Source: Lanius collurio
Taxonomy: Eukaryota; Chordata; Aves; Passeriformes; Laniidae
Assembly (NCBI GenBank): GCA_020086605.1
Contig: JACBWW010000038.1
Span: 6,983,697 to 7,047,696, forward strand
DNA length: 64,000 bases
Direction of reading: 5' to 3'
Every line of letters begins with the position of its first letter. The first letter of the stretch is position 1. Shown in pieces: positions 14,801-27,900 of the stretch. Position numbers and translations under genes: made by a program. The notes beneath the pieces are model-generated. The model ran no database searches. It was not told the DNA's origin and saw nothing but the letters and a program-made list of their open reading frames with translations.

Positions 14801-17800
14801 CTCTGCTGCATGCTGCTGCAGAGATTGTATGTAAAAGGAATCATTTAAATGCACTAAGGAGAGCTTTGCAGTTGAGAACAAGGCTGTTAGATCTATACAG
14901 TCAACAGCACAGGATGCTCTTAATCCTAATTGATGGAGACTGGGAGGGATCCCAGAGGCTGGCTCACTGTGCATCTGTCCTTGTTCCTTTTATCCTTTCC
15001 CTAAGAATTTGTGACTGGCTACTGTCAGAGATGGGACACTGGGCTAACAATGTCTCTAAGTGTAAGAATATTATGTTACACTGACTGGAAAAGAATAGAA
15101 TGAATGCCTGAATTGGGACATGGTGGGATAACTTGGGCAGCCCAGGCTGCAGAGCAGAGCTTTAGGGCAGTGCTGCTGGTCGTGAGTGGTTCCATACATG
15201 ATTTCCTCAGCATTCCTTTGATGGACTTGGTAAAAGGAGGAGTGCTGGCAGATAGTGCAATAAATGTTGATGTTATATGTGTTGTAAACCACTTCACAGG
15301 GAGAGGTGAACATTTCCCAGGGGTTGGTGTGGCAAAGCCAAGAGACAGACTGTTTGAAGTAATGACCAACTGCATCTCTTCCTTTCTTTTCAGAGGTGAC
15401 TTTATATAGTGAGTGACACAGACAACCACAGACAACCCCAGCCAGAGCTTATTTGAGAGTTTTTGCCCACTTTCCACCCTGTTGGCTCCTGCCTCAGCCC
15501 TTTGCCTGTCCTCTGACACTCAGAGAGGGACCGACAGGGGCAGCTGGTGGATGCTCCCACCCAGCCTCTCATTCTGTAGTGCTACTGGTCCTCCCTCTCA
15601 CTCAGCGTATGTTATATTTGCACTGCTGCCCTGACAAAAATCTCTGCTCTGTCACCTCCCAGCAGCAGAGGTGGGGTGGGGAGGAAGTTGGATCACCCCC
15701 ACCCATGGGGGGGATGCAAGGCAGTCTGTTCTTGTAGAGAAAACGTGCATCACCTGGGGTGGTGGAGAAGGGACTGTGCCTTTGTCCCCTTATTACACCC
15801 ATCTGTTACTTCCCTGTCTCTGCCGCCACCGCTGAAACACACAAAGAATCACAAGCATGATTTAAGCCCCAGGAGAATACAATGGCTACATTTGAACAAG
15901 CCAATCTGACCTCCAGTGCCCCACTTTTACTGGCCCAGTGCTTCATGCTGAGCTGGGGAGGGCTGTTCTGGTCCAAGCCATTAGCTCTCCTGCCCAGTCA
16001 TTATTAACTCACTGCCTTTTTGTGGCTTCTGCTGCTGTTGTCAGACTGTTAGAGCATTTCCTCCTTTTCCTATCACAGTGACTGGTTTGGGAGTTCAGTG
16101 CTTTCCACATTAGTGGGACTGGTAAACTGGTTTGCATTACAGTTGCTCTTGTTTTCTGTGCCCTCTTGTCATTGCTGTTGACTCATCAGGCTGAAGTGTC
16201 TGAGCTTAATTGAAGCAGTAACAATGCAATCAACATTTCTCTCTATTTTTATCTGCATCTCCCCCTTCCCTCTCTTTTTTCTGCTGCTTGACATGCTATT
16301 TCTGGGGCTGAGAGCTTGGCAGCCTTGCCAAGGGTTGCACTGGAAGTGAATGGAGCCACAAAGAGAGTAAACCGTTTTTTTTTCTTTTCCTGTGTGCTGC
16401 TGGACTCCCTGCATTGCATTCATCTTTACTGTCCCTTGTTACCTCCCTCTGTCATCCTTTCTGCAGCAGAAGAACGCCTGGGCAGAGGGAAGTAATTCTA
16501 TAGCAGAGCTGCATTGATACACCTAATTAGCATAAAATTAGCATAACACTCTTTGTTTAACAGAATACTCAGCTCTCCTCCTTTATCCAAGTGATGTGAC
16601 TAGAGGCAGGGAGGAGTGACTGATCTTGGTGCAATCTTTATAAGAGACTGTGGGTGAAGATGCTGCCAGCTTGGTTTTTGAACACCTAAGCATTCACCCT
16701 TGGCTTGAGGAGGAGAGCAGAGTGTTCCTATCAGCTATAGCCTATAGCAAGGAGATTATTCTCCTGGGATATGGAAGCTGGAAGTTCTTAAGTCTCAGTA
16801 AACATGCCCACTTAGGGGAAAAGTACTGATGTGAGGCAGGAAGGAGTAAGAAAATGTGGCCATTTTGTAATAAATGAAGTAGCATCTTTTGAGCGCAGTT
16901 TCTGTGGACAGAGTAGCAAAAAACACATGCAGCTTAAAGGTTTGCATTTAAAAGGATGCCAGCTGGCTTTAAATCTGCTTCTGAAATCAGTTAAGGTTAC
17001 TATTGATGATGGCAAAACATGAAGTGCCACAGGCACTTTGGTATGAGGCAAACCATTATTTTAATTTTTTCCCCTATCAAATGTCTTGGTGCACTGACCA
17101 GCACACGTGTCATTGGTGTCTGAGCTTTTTTCACCATCCCAAATATATGTTTAGTTTTTCTGCAAAGTGATGGCAGGCAGAGAATCATCTGAAAGTATGA
17201 AAACATCGATAGAAGAAAAACAGAAGTGAGAGCAGCCATCTGGGCAGGTGAATTTATTGAAAATACTGTAGCTTATGTCTGGGAAATGCCTGGATTTCAG
17301 GTTGACAGAGTCCTTTGCCATGAGACATGCCTCTCATTTGTGTGAACCATGCCACCCTGCATCCTCGTTCTGTATGTTTTTAGCATTGTTATTGGACTGC
17401 TCATCTCTATTTTGTAATCCTATTGACTTTTTTAAATACATAATTAACATACTCTTCTCCTCCTCCCTACCACCCTGCAGTACAGAGAAAGATTGCTTCT
17501 TTGTATCAAACCCAGAATTGTTTTTAAGGCAATAAATATATATCTAGACCTCTCAGCATTGATGCTGTAATCTCTGCTGGCATCCTCAATAATTTCATGT
17601 CCTTGTGTTAGACTTTGCATCCCAAATATATATACAAAGCCCAAATCGTGTTATCTAGAGAACAAATGCTTTCAAATCTGTTCAAAGTGTGTGAGAGAAC
17701 CAGCCACTAAAGCAAAGGAAGGCAGGAGACAGCTGACATTGTTAAATACTTGTTAATACCACTTGCTATTGGCAGTGCCTGAAGTTGTAATCAGCTTTGT

Positions 17801-18831
17801 CTGTGTGTCTGTCTATGCCTTATGCCTATGCATGTGCCTTTTGGGCACATTTTTGGGTGATTTGTGTGTAGCTGCATGCCTGCTGGCATGTCTCCCATGT
17901 GTGCGCTCTGGCGCGTGTGTGCCTGCCTGCTCTGCACAGTCTCTGCTCCGGTGTGTCCCAGCATGTCTGCCTGCATGGGGTCTCTCTGAAATGTGCCAGT
18001 ATCTGCCTCCCTGTGCTCCTGAGTGGAATATGAGGATGTCCTTGGCTGCCTACACACATCTCTCCCCGTGCCTTGGCGTATTTGTGGAACAGGATGCAGG
18101 GGGCTTTGTGTAAGACAGGGCTGGCAGCATTTTAAGATGACTGTGCTCGTGTTGAGATGGAGACTCCATCGTTTCCCTCTGTCAGCCTAACAGACACACC
18201 GCTGAGGAAAAGCTATTGCCTTCATGGCTTCAGTGAAGTGAATGAAATGCCGCTTCAAGTCTGTGGGAGTGGGGATCACTTGCAGATGTCAGATCCTTAA
18301 AAATGGCCTCACTTAAAATATATGTGGAGAGAAGTAAACAGATTTTTCTCTTACAGGAGGGGCTTGTACCCTCACATGGTGTTGGATTCCCTCCCCCCGC
18401 CAAAATCCAGGCAGAATGCTGTGCTCTGAAGGGAAGGTCTTTATAAACAAAACAAAAGGCAGCTGTCAATTTAATCCAAGCTCCCTGATAAAATTCCACC
18501 AGAGTTCCTTTTTTCAGAGATGAAATAGGAACCCTGGCAGGCCCTCTTGACTGGCCACATAAATCATTTGTGGTAATTGCTCTGAGAAAGACGAGTGCCT
18601 CTTAGGCGCAGGGAGAGGGGCAGACACCCACAGCCACTGCACAGAATCCCAGGTACCCCAGCTGGTGGCGACCCCTGCCCCGGGCTTGGGGGCCAGCTAC
18701 CTGCAGCAGGGGTGGATGCTGCAAACCTGAGGGGAGAATGTGCTGCAGAGGATGAATAATAGGGTTTCCTGTAGCCTTCCCTTTGTTGTTGGTCCTGCTT
18801 TTAATTACCCTAGAGGGATTAGAAATCAGAC
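11801..18831 (+). other. MAML3: MAML3 intron, 11.8-18.8 kb
   Basis: No supported exon. Visible content: pyrimidine-rich tracts (about 12782-12825 and 13262-13325), a TTTTG-type simple repeat at about 14745-14772, a G-rich stretch at about 15670-15712, a tandem pair of POU-octamer-like sites at 16526-16544, and a TG/CTG-rich stretch at about 17790-18060. A weak GAPDH-like resemblance on the minus strand near 15.09-15.41 kb is discussed under findings and is not claimed as a gene. Confidence 0.55.
16526..16544 (-). promoter_or_regulatory. Tandem octamer-like (POU) sites, 11-bp spacing
   Basis: ATTAGCAT occurs at 16526-16533 and again at 16537-16544; on the minus strand both read ATGCTAAT, one base from the classical octamer ATGCAAAT. 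The starts are 11 bp apart, about one helical turn, so both sites would face the same side of the DNA. Binding and enhancer activity are inference only. Confidence 0.3.
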
Positions 18832-18963
18832 GGGGGTGGGGAGGGGGGAGAGGGAGGGGATTTGGGGAAGGAGGGGCAGAGAAGGAAGAGAGGGAGAGGG
18901 AAGGATGAAGGCACAGGGAAGGTGGAGAGAATGAGATGGAGGTGAGAGGAAGAAGGGAGAGAT
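18832..18963. repeat. Purine-rich low-complexity tract
   Basis: About 130 bp almost entirely of G and A on the + strand, with many GGGGAGGG-like runs and only a few interrupting pyrimidines. It is simple-sequence DNA that could form triplex or G-quadruplex structures. There is no coding potential beyond low-complexity frames. Confidence 0.8.
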
Positions 18964-21900
18964 TGATTTAAGTGACTAGCATTTAGTGTGCAGTGGGGCA
19001 CAGTTTCAATTAGCTAATATCTCCTTGGATTGGTGCATGACTCTGCATGCTCCTTGTCACTCCAATTAGGAGAGGAATGGCAATAAAAAGCAGAGTACCT
19101 GGCTCTGGTGTCAGCTTTTGCCGGCTGCAGCACTGCAGGGGGACAGCTGCTCCGGGAAGCTGCAAAGCTGTGATTGCACTTTCCCTGGGCACTCGTAAAG
19201 ATGGGGATAATAAAATAACAGGGATCTGAAAGCAGCACTTACAGGAGTGGCCACCAGCTGCAAACTCCAAGAAGAGGGCATTGCTCAATTCAATCCTTTG
19301 CTTTCTGGGTAGAAGCAGCAGGGTGTAGTTGTTATCGTATTTAGTATAAATCTGCAACTGCTGCTTCAAAATGAGCTTTTCTTAAGTGTTTGTCAAACCC
19401 CAGTGGCCTGAGTAGTTTTGGCGGCATAGCCACGACTAAGAATAAAACTGTAAATTATATACAAAATAGTCAGTGCTTATAAGCAAGGGAGCTAAAGGTG
19501 ACGGGCATGAGGACCAGAGTGGGAGCCTGGAGGTCTGGCTTATGTTCCTGTTCTGCCACTGGGCCACACTGGACCAGACTCCTCTCCCCTGAGCCCACCA
19601 CTCCTTGGAACCTACCTGGAGCAGCGTCTGGTTTATGGGAGGGATACTTGAGCTGGGCAGCAGAGATGCATGATGGCACAAGAGCCACTGCTGTGGGAGG
19701 ACCAACATGCTGGCTCTCAGCATCTTTTAGGTATGCTGCTGGTTCTCTGTGTGAGCCCTGCCTGCTGCCTTGCAGGTGAATATTGCTGTTCAGCAATTTA
19801 GCTTTGAAATATAACCTGCACCAACTGGTTCTGTGGTACCCACTTATTCTGCTGATCTTCCCAGGGGAAGCCCACTGCCATTCCTAGTGCAGCGCCAGAG
19901 CTGACATGGCCTCTTTTCCTTGCTGCAAACAAGCTGCTCTGCCAGCATGTCAGACATCTCATTCCCTTCCTTCTCTGTGGGCATGAAGCCTAGCTACAGT
20001 CTCCTTCTGAACAGGGCTCTAAGAGAAAGACTGAGCAACAAAGGAGTGCTGACTCATGGCTGACAGGCAGCTGGAGTCAGTCTCCCAGACAAGTTGCTAG
20101 TACTGTCTCCAGCACGGTCTCTGAGCTGAGAAGAGGGGACAAATATGCTCACCCTGCACTCTCCTGCTGCTCGCTCCCAGGTTCCACAAGTGCCAGGCTC
20201 TGGGCATGACCCTCAGAGCCAGTAGCATCCTCCCTTTTTGGGGTTGCCATTTCCATGCTCTTCAGGCACTCCTCTCTCTATAAAAGCACACAGGCACTTG
20301 CATCAGAGAGGAAAAAGTAGTTTATGGGCTTGTCTGTGGGTGGGAATGAGTTAAGGTGTGTAGGAGAACAACTGCAAAGGGACAGCACATGGCCTTACAC
20401 ATGTGTGTGCTTACACCTAACAGGGTCTATATATTAAACCAGACTGTGGTAAGTCCCTCAATCACTCTCCCTCCTTCTGAGGGCCCTGGCCTGGAAACAT
20501 GTGTGAGTTAACATGCAGCAGGTGGCGGAAGTTGCTGTGCCCATCTGTCATCCATCCCTGATCCCAAAGTAGCTGCCCTTGGAGGAAGAGCTGCTTAATC
20601 CTTTTTGAATCAGTTCATGAACAGCCTTAGCTCACAGCCCAGCACATTAAGGTGAACTGGCACAGACTGCAGTTTGCGTTAATGGACTGCAGCTGTGTAA
20701 GAGAGGCTTTTCCAGCAGTGGAGCTCTCCCTACCACACAGGTAGCCCACTGTGTAAGAGCAGTGGGATGGACACAGCTCCAGCCTCGTCTGTCAGTGCCG
20801 GAGAGCTAAATGACAGATGGAAGGTGAGTGAGCTTGCATGCTGCAGGGGAGTGCAGGGATTTTAGCCTGCTTCCCACAAATACTGGGCCAAGCTTGGGGA
20901 GCCCTCCTGGCCCAGTCCCCCTCTGTCATCACCAGTAGGTGTGCCAACAGCACCAGTTAGGGATGGGGTTAACCTCCTCCTCATCAGAAAGGAAGCAGTT
21001 GATTTCCCTTTTAGGAAAACTGGGACACAAAGAGGTAAAGAGCCAAGCGTGAAGGAGTAGTTTGGAGTAAAGACTTCTGTGTCAGCAGTGGCATCCTACT
21101 ATTTGTCTAGTACATACTTCTTGCTTTCTTAAACCCTCTGGTTCATTCTAATCAGTTCTGCATGAAAAGTATGTACTGTCTTGCAGGTACAATATTCAGT
21201 TTCCTGTTCCATTTATTCTCTCAATTGCCTACATTTTTCCCTTTCTATTCTTAACACTTTTGTAAAACATATTGAACTACTTTTCCTGCTGTTTAAAAAT
21301 GAACCAGAATTTAAAAAGCACCTTGCCTTTGAGATGAAGCTGTTAGGAATCATAAAATGGTGTTAAAATATCTGCATCTGCATTCTTTTTCACAGTAAGT
21401 CTCAGTTCTAAGGTTGCCGACTGAGTGGAAAAACTGGCAGTTCCCATGTGGACTGATAGGAGAGGGCTGATTTCCTGCACTGAAGTCCTTGTGACAGAGG
21501 TGATGAAGCCCTTGTGTCACTCAGCAAGGACTGTCACCTCAAGAGCCACTCTCCCACGCTTGCAGATGGGTTCATTCATCCTGCAGGCTGGCACAGGAGA
21601 GAGAGGTGAACTGCCCCTGCTCCCTGCTACAGCCTCTGGATAGTCTCACTGAGAGCCACATTTAGTCACTGGCATCTCTCACCAGCTCTGATGGCACAGG
21701 AGTGGTTCCAGTTTCACTGGGGGAGAGACAGAGCCTGAGGGTCTGTGGGAGTTCCCAGACCCAGGGAAAAGGAGGATGGCCCAAAGAAAGGGCCTGTCTC
21801 TCTTTCCTAGCAGTTCCAAACAGCAATTGCAGGGCCAGCTGCCAGGTGTTTCATTTGTTACATCACTGAATGCATGGATACTGCTTCATAGGATGCTGTC

Positions 21901-24900
21901 CAGAAAATTGGGCTAGATTCCCCCATGAGACCCAAGCTGCTGAAGTTGGTGTGTTCCAGGTACCTCCCAGAGAGCTCCTTTGTGAACAAGCTCTGGGAAA
22001 CCTTCACTGAAAGTGTAGAAGTGTCTGCATCTCTTTTAGAGTTAAGTGTGTGGTCATCTCTGTTAACTGTTTGATTGTGGCCCCTTGAAGCACTTCTGAG
22101 TCATGGTAAAGTTGTTTCATTACCTGCCTGATTTTAAAATAGTCTTCTTTGTGTCTTTCTGCAGAGTTTAGTAGGGCTCTAGTTTGCACATGGTTCTGCT
22201 GGAGCTGGCTTGAGGAACACATTTATTTCTACTTAGCCAGCTGAAATGTCTACCTCACTGCCATCTCTTCAGGTGGAACATTCAGAGATGCTCTCTAAAC
22301 CTGGCCTGTACAGGCTCACAAGGGCTGGTCGGATCCCAAGGTACTTGGACACCTTGTATTGATATTAATAGCACTTGTCAACGTGAAAGTCAATGTAGGG
22401 ATATAAAGGTAAGCAAGTGTATGCTCCCAGGACAAAGCTGGAAGCTTCCCACAGAGAATAGGATAGGACTTTTTTACAGTTAAAGTTATCTCCTTTTGGA
22501 TCTACAAGCTGTGCAGGTGAGTCCCAGTTGCAGTGGGAGCTCTCCCTTATTTTTCCTGGACAGCACAGAAGGTGGTACTGAGGGAGAACTTTACTGCAGG
22601 CAACCTCATATGGGTTGGGGTCAGAGAGAAACATTGTACTTGCATTAACCCAAACCCCAGTCCTGTTTTTTAACCTCTGCTATGTGAAATGCATAATCCA
22701 GGGTTATCTTTTACTTAAATGTAAGCAATGACTAAACTAAGTTTCCAGCTGTGAATACAGCTTACCCTATTACTGCAGCACTTGGATGCTGACAGATGTG
22801 TATGTTACCAGCTGACACTTGGAAAGCCTGATTGATTAGCTCAAATAGAAATTCAGAGATTTCTTTGAAGGGTTGTATAGGATCTTCAGAGCATCTCCTC
22901 CATTCAGGCTGTCAGTTCTGCCTTATAAGCACATCTGAAAGGTGGCTGTACAGGTTTAGATGCAACATGGCAGAATTACAGGTTGTTCTAAATTTTTACA
23001 GATGTAGAAAAATAAAGTCAAAGGTTTGTTTCAGTTCATTGCATAAGGTTATATGTTAGCTACAGATCTGGGAACTGCTTGCTTAGTTCAGGCTGTGGCA
23101 TATCTAGCCCCTCCTCTCAAGCTGTGCAAGGTATTAAAGCAGAGAGTCTCAGAATCTAAATGGTATTTTAGCATTATATATTTCATTCTGTTTTCACTGT
23201 AATGTCTTTTTAATGACACTACAGAAATCTCTGCAAGGTGTACTTTCCACCTGTATCTTCATACTCAGGTCTCATACATTTGTACTCAGGAGGTATACCC
23301 ACTTTGTTCTTCCTAACTTGGATCAAGCAGATTTTGTTTGAGCACATCTCTGGCTGTGTTATTCCTTATACCTGAATAATCACGAATTGAATTCCCAATT
23401 AGCTTGCCTTTTGCAACTAAAATCCTGTTGATTTCAACAGTATACCCTGGTTTTAAAGACATGGTGAAACTGCTCTCCCAGTGCATCCCAGGGGAACCTT
23501 GTAATCTTATTAGATGCACCTGCTGCCATTTCATTTTAACCTCTAAGTTTTTCCCTGCAGCATAATAAATTCAATATTTCTCTGCCACAGAAAACCTTCC
23601 CAAATGTGCTTTGCCATCACTTTGAGGAGGAGCATACCTGCCTCTGAGAAGCTGCCAGCAGCACCTCCATTCTCCACTGCCCAGCCTGGAGCAGCTGGGA
23701 ATCACCTCCACCTTCTGCAGGTGCCAGCAGACCCTCCCAGGTCCCATGGGTGCTCACACAACCATTCCTGGTGTGTGCTCCAGCCCCAGAGAGGCACTGC
23801 AAGTGCTTATGTGGAGCTGTGTGGTCCTCTCAGTCTGCAGAAAGTTGGCTCTAAATCTTTTCATGTGGCTGTCCGATCAGTAATAAAACAGGATATAAAG
23901 TGTTTTTGCAGCTTCTGGGATATCAGGCCTCTTCACTGCTGGCTTCACAGCTGTTACTTCTAATCAGCTGGGCAGGCACTATAGAAATGTCAATTTTAAT
24001 AAACAGTCCTGGATTTCAAGTTGAGTTTAGGTTTTACTCGTGGAGAGGGGGGACCACTGACCTTGCAATCTCCCTTGTCAGAGCTGCTCACAGAATACAC
24101 GTTGCTTCTTCCCTTGCTGTCCTCCCTGTCCTGAAAATGCTGGGGGCGGGGGGGGAGGTGGGGGGTGGGGATGGACATTCAGCCCCTGACACTAACCAGC
24201 TTAAGCCCAGGGACCTGGCATCCCAACCTAGCATCCCATCCTGGACAGTGGGTGAGAGCCAATGCCTCAGGAGGAATGTGAGGGCACGAGAGAACTATGG
24301 AGCTTTCCCCAAGAGACTCTGAGCTCTCAGTGGTCTTCATCTCAGGGTCTTCAAGAACCACCCACCATGTCTCTGTGTTTAATTAGAGGTGTTTAATTAA
24401 CAGTGACTCCGTTTGGATCTCAAGCTGCTCTGAGCCCAGACTGTGCCAAACTTGGTAAGTACTGTAGAGCAGCCACTTAAAAATCTGGAAATAAATAAAT
24501 GGCAGAGTCAGCATCTTGGCTTGAATCCCTTCTAAGAGCCTGACATAGTGGGCTGAGACCTGGGTCTTGCCTTCAGGTTTCAGGTTCCTCTCTGCACCTC
24601 CTGATCTGTGCCAGGCCATGAGCTCTCAAAGGAGAAGACCTGCCCTTGGTACTACTCTCTTGCCATAAGGCTTCGACTGCCCACCTGCCTTCCCTCACCA
24701 CTTCTCCCTGCCATCACTGGCAGTGATGTCCCCCACTCTCACCATCTCTAGATAGGCCATGTCCATCCCATTCCCTCCCCTCTATAAGCCAAAAACACAT
24801 GGGCATCCTGTAACATTTTTATTGCTCTTTGCTGGCCTTGCTATGTCTAGGAAAACACACAAGTGTTATCCAAGGTTTGAGGAGAATAGCTTCTTGTGGG

Positions 24901-27900
24901 TGCCATTTTTTATCAAAGCTGTGTGGGTTAAGGGAAGAAAAATAAGAGGAAGAATACTGATTTTTACATTTTTCAGTCACTGCTGCGGAGTCACAAGCAT
25001 GGGAATTAATCTATTCCCAGGAAGCCACCAGCAGAATTTGTTAAAGGGTATGAGATGAAGTATTCTCAGCAAGTGGAAGTAAATCATGCTGGAAAGAGAT
25101 AGGGAGAGGGGAAAAGCCACCATGAGCTCCATTGCAGATGTTGCCTTCTCAGCCCAGCAGCGTCGCAGAGCAGACACTGATGTGATTTGGCTTGCCTGAC
25201 TCCCACCACCACTTTGAGACCCAGGAAAGGCATTCCTCTCTCACAGTGCCGTCAGAAGCTGTTGCACAAGGGGCTCTGCATGTCCATGTGCTGCTTGTGC
25301 ATGTGCACCTCAGCACGGTCAGAGAACAGGCAGGGTTTCATGCTGATCTTGGGGAATTTGGCTTCCTTTAAACTCAGGATCTCTACTCAAACTCATTTTT
25401 TCCCCTAGCAATCCTTCTTTGTCAGGACCTTGGTATTTTCTGGAGACATGTAATATGTGTGGCCATTTCTCTCTGTTGAGGAGAATTGACGTGTGGATTG
25501 TAATATGTATTAATTCCCTGTAGGAACATTGAACTGCTTCCTTTGCCCAGGTGGAAAAGGATAAACACAGCCACTGACATGCTGTTTAGTCTGAAAATAG
25601 CCCACTGAATGCATAATGAAGAGCCTCCTGAGGTGTTACTCTGCATGTTAAAATGGTGTTCAGCAGCCTGTGCTGTCACACAACATAATTTCACAATAAA
25701 TGTGCATCTAATCAGCCTCCCAATAGCTGACTGTCACCGTCTGGCCATTAGTATTGCCTGCCTGTTCAATGGTAGCTGCATCTTTGGGAAACAAGAACTT
25801 TGTCGGTCCCAAAATATGTCTTATGTGTGAGGATGACAAATGAGGAACTCTATGTCTTGGCTTTGTGCTCAGTGCGCATTTCAGGCTGAACAGCCACTTG
25901 TGTTTAGCTGGTGAGGACAAAGGAAAATGAACATTTTTCTTCATGGGAGGAAAATGGGAGGATTTCTGAATGATCAGGGGAAAGAGCACCCCATGTCCTT
26001 TGTAAGCCTAATGGAGGCAGAGCGGCTGAGTGTCCTTCAGTGAATGATGCTGCATCTTCTGGTGCACACAGTCCCTGCCGGCACTAAAATAAGACTCGTC
26101 AACCTTCATCCTTTGAAATGCAAGACAGGGTTTGAGCAAAATGGCTCAGGTTGGAGTCAATTGACAAGTGGCTTCTGCTGTTTAATTCACACCCTGGTAA
26201 CAACGCTTGCATGAGTGATATATAGACAACCACTTTTGTCTCTGACCGTTTGACAGCAATTAGGGCTTCACTCCAGGGGCAGAACATCATACTAACACTG
26301 GAGTGCTGGAGATGGAGGTTAGGGTAAAGAAATTAGCCATCTGTCTGGTGGAGACTGTATCCTCCAGGAGGCAGTTGGATGTCAACAACAGGCAAAATGT
26401 TTCCATTCTCATTGTCCCACATTCAGTTTTACACAAAAGCATGAAAGACACACAGAGCCCCATTCACTCCCAGTTATATAGAGGTCTGCCACCAGCCACC
26501 CCAACAAACACCCTCTGGCAGTTGCAGCGAGTGGCAGCTGAGAGCTGATCCCTTCTGTGCTGTTTGCAGAGCAACCTGTCAATTTTGGCTATCCTGTCAT
26601 GGAAAGCTGAGAGGCAGGGACATAGGTGTTCAGCAGGGGAAAGCAGAGTCTGACTGTAAATGAAGCAAAGTGGTTCTTACAGCTCTTCACTCCAGGCAGG
26701 AGGATGAATCCAGTGCAGGCCTGGGCCCCGCAGCACGTTTCTGTGCTGTGAGTCCTGGATACAACACTGCAGCCATGCAGGAGAGAAGCAGGCAGATCTC
26801 ATCAGCCCTGGGTGGCTGTTTATCAGCTCACCCAGGGTGGCCATGCTCCACACTGCTTGGAGCAGCGCATCCATCACACTGATGTTTGGATCCTTGATTT
26901 AAGGAACTCATCACTGAGGACAGTCCCTGTTAGATTAGGCTGGTTGAGGGTTTAGGGAGGATGTGTTGACATTTGGTCATGTTAGTCACACTGAGCTACA
27001 CAGCCAGAGAAAACTGCCAGGTCTCTTGCTGCCTGCACTGAAGAACTGTTTCTATAATTTCTACTGCAAAGGTGTATTACTTTTTTTCTTTTCTTTTGTT
27101 TTCTTTTTCTTTTAAGACACCAGTTAGCTACAGCATTTTCCAGACAGGAATCTAGTTCCAATAAACACAATGCCCTTGCAAAAGTCCCCTAGCTTGATGA
27201 TTTAAAAAATTCAAATATAGGACAATTTTTCTTGCTTGATTTTTACATGTGTCTGTGTGTCTATAGAGAAAAGTGCTTGTGAGAGAGCAAGGGGCAGCAG
27301 AATATGTATTTTCATTGTCTGTAGTTGTCAGCTTCAAAGCATAAATTATCAATAGCATAACTTGATTCCAAACTACTGTCATGGTAAAAAAATACAGCTC
27401 ACCAGTAAAGTACCTCTATCAGCCTTCCTAATGTGCAAAGAAAGCCACACATGATGGCTAACATATGGCTCTGGCCCCCTGGTGTGTCCCAGATGACAAC
27501 TGGTGTCTCCCTCCAGATCCTTCAAACTAATTCTGTATATTTATTAAGTGGAAGACTGTAATGCAAGTTAACTTTCTGAGCTTCCAAAACTCAAGTGAGA
27601 CTTGCAACAGTGACAGAACTAGGAACTCTGTTTCCTTCCTGAAGTCTCTCAAGTCTGCCTTGCAAGTCTTGAATATCAGGCTGTTACCTTTTCCCAGTCT
27701 CATGTTTGACATGTTCATACTTCTACACTCTATGTACTAACTTGTGGTCAACTGGGCTGAGTTTGGACAAATCTGTTTGGCTTCCTCATAGTGGCAAACC
27801 AAGTTTTCTTTATTAACAGTAGGGGCAGTCCCCATGATTAAATATATTTTAAATCAGTGGTCCCCATGCACACCTGCCTGCCCAGCAGATGGTACCTCCA

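Noticed and set aside
22004..22222. 72-codon minus-strand frame with a coiled-coil-like, charged sequence
   Set aside because: Chance-length frame without any recognised homologue or splice context.
23313..23534. 73-codon minus-strand frame with protein-like composition
   Set aside because: Its length is within chance expectation and no family is recognised.
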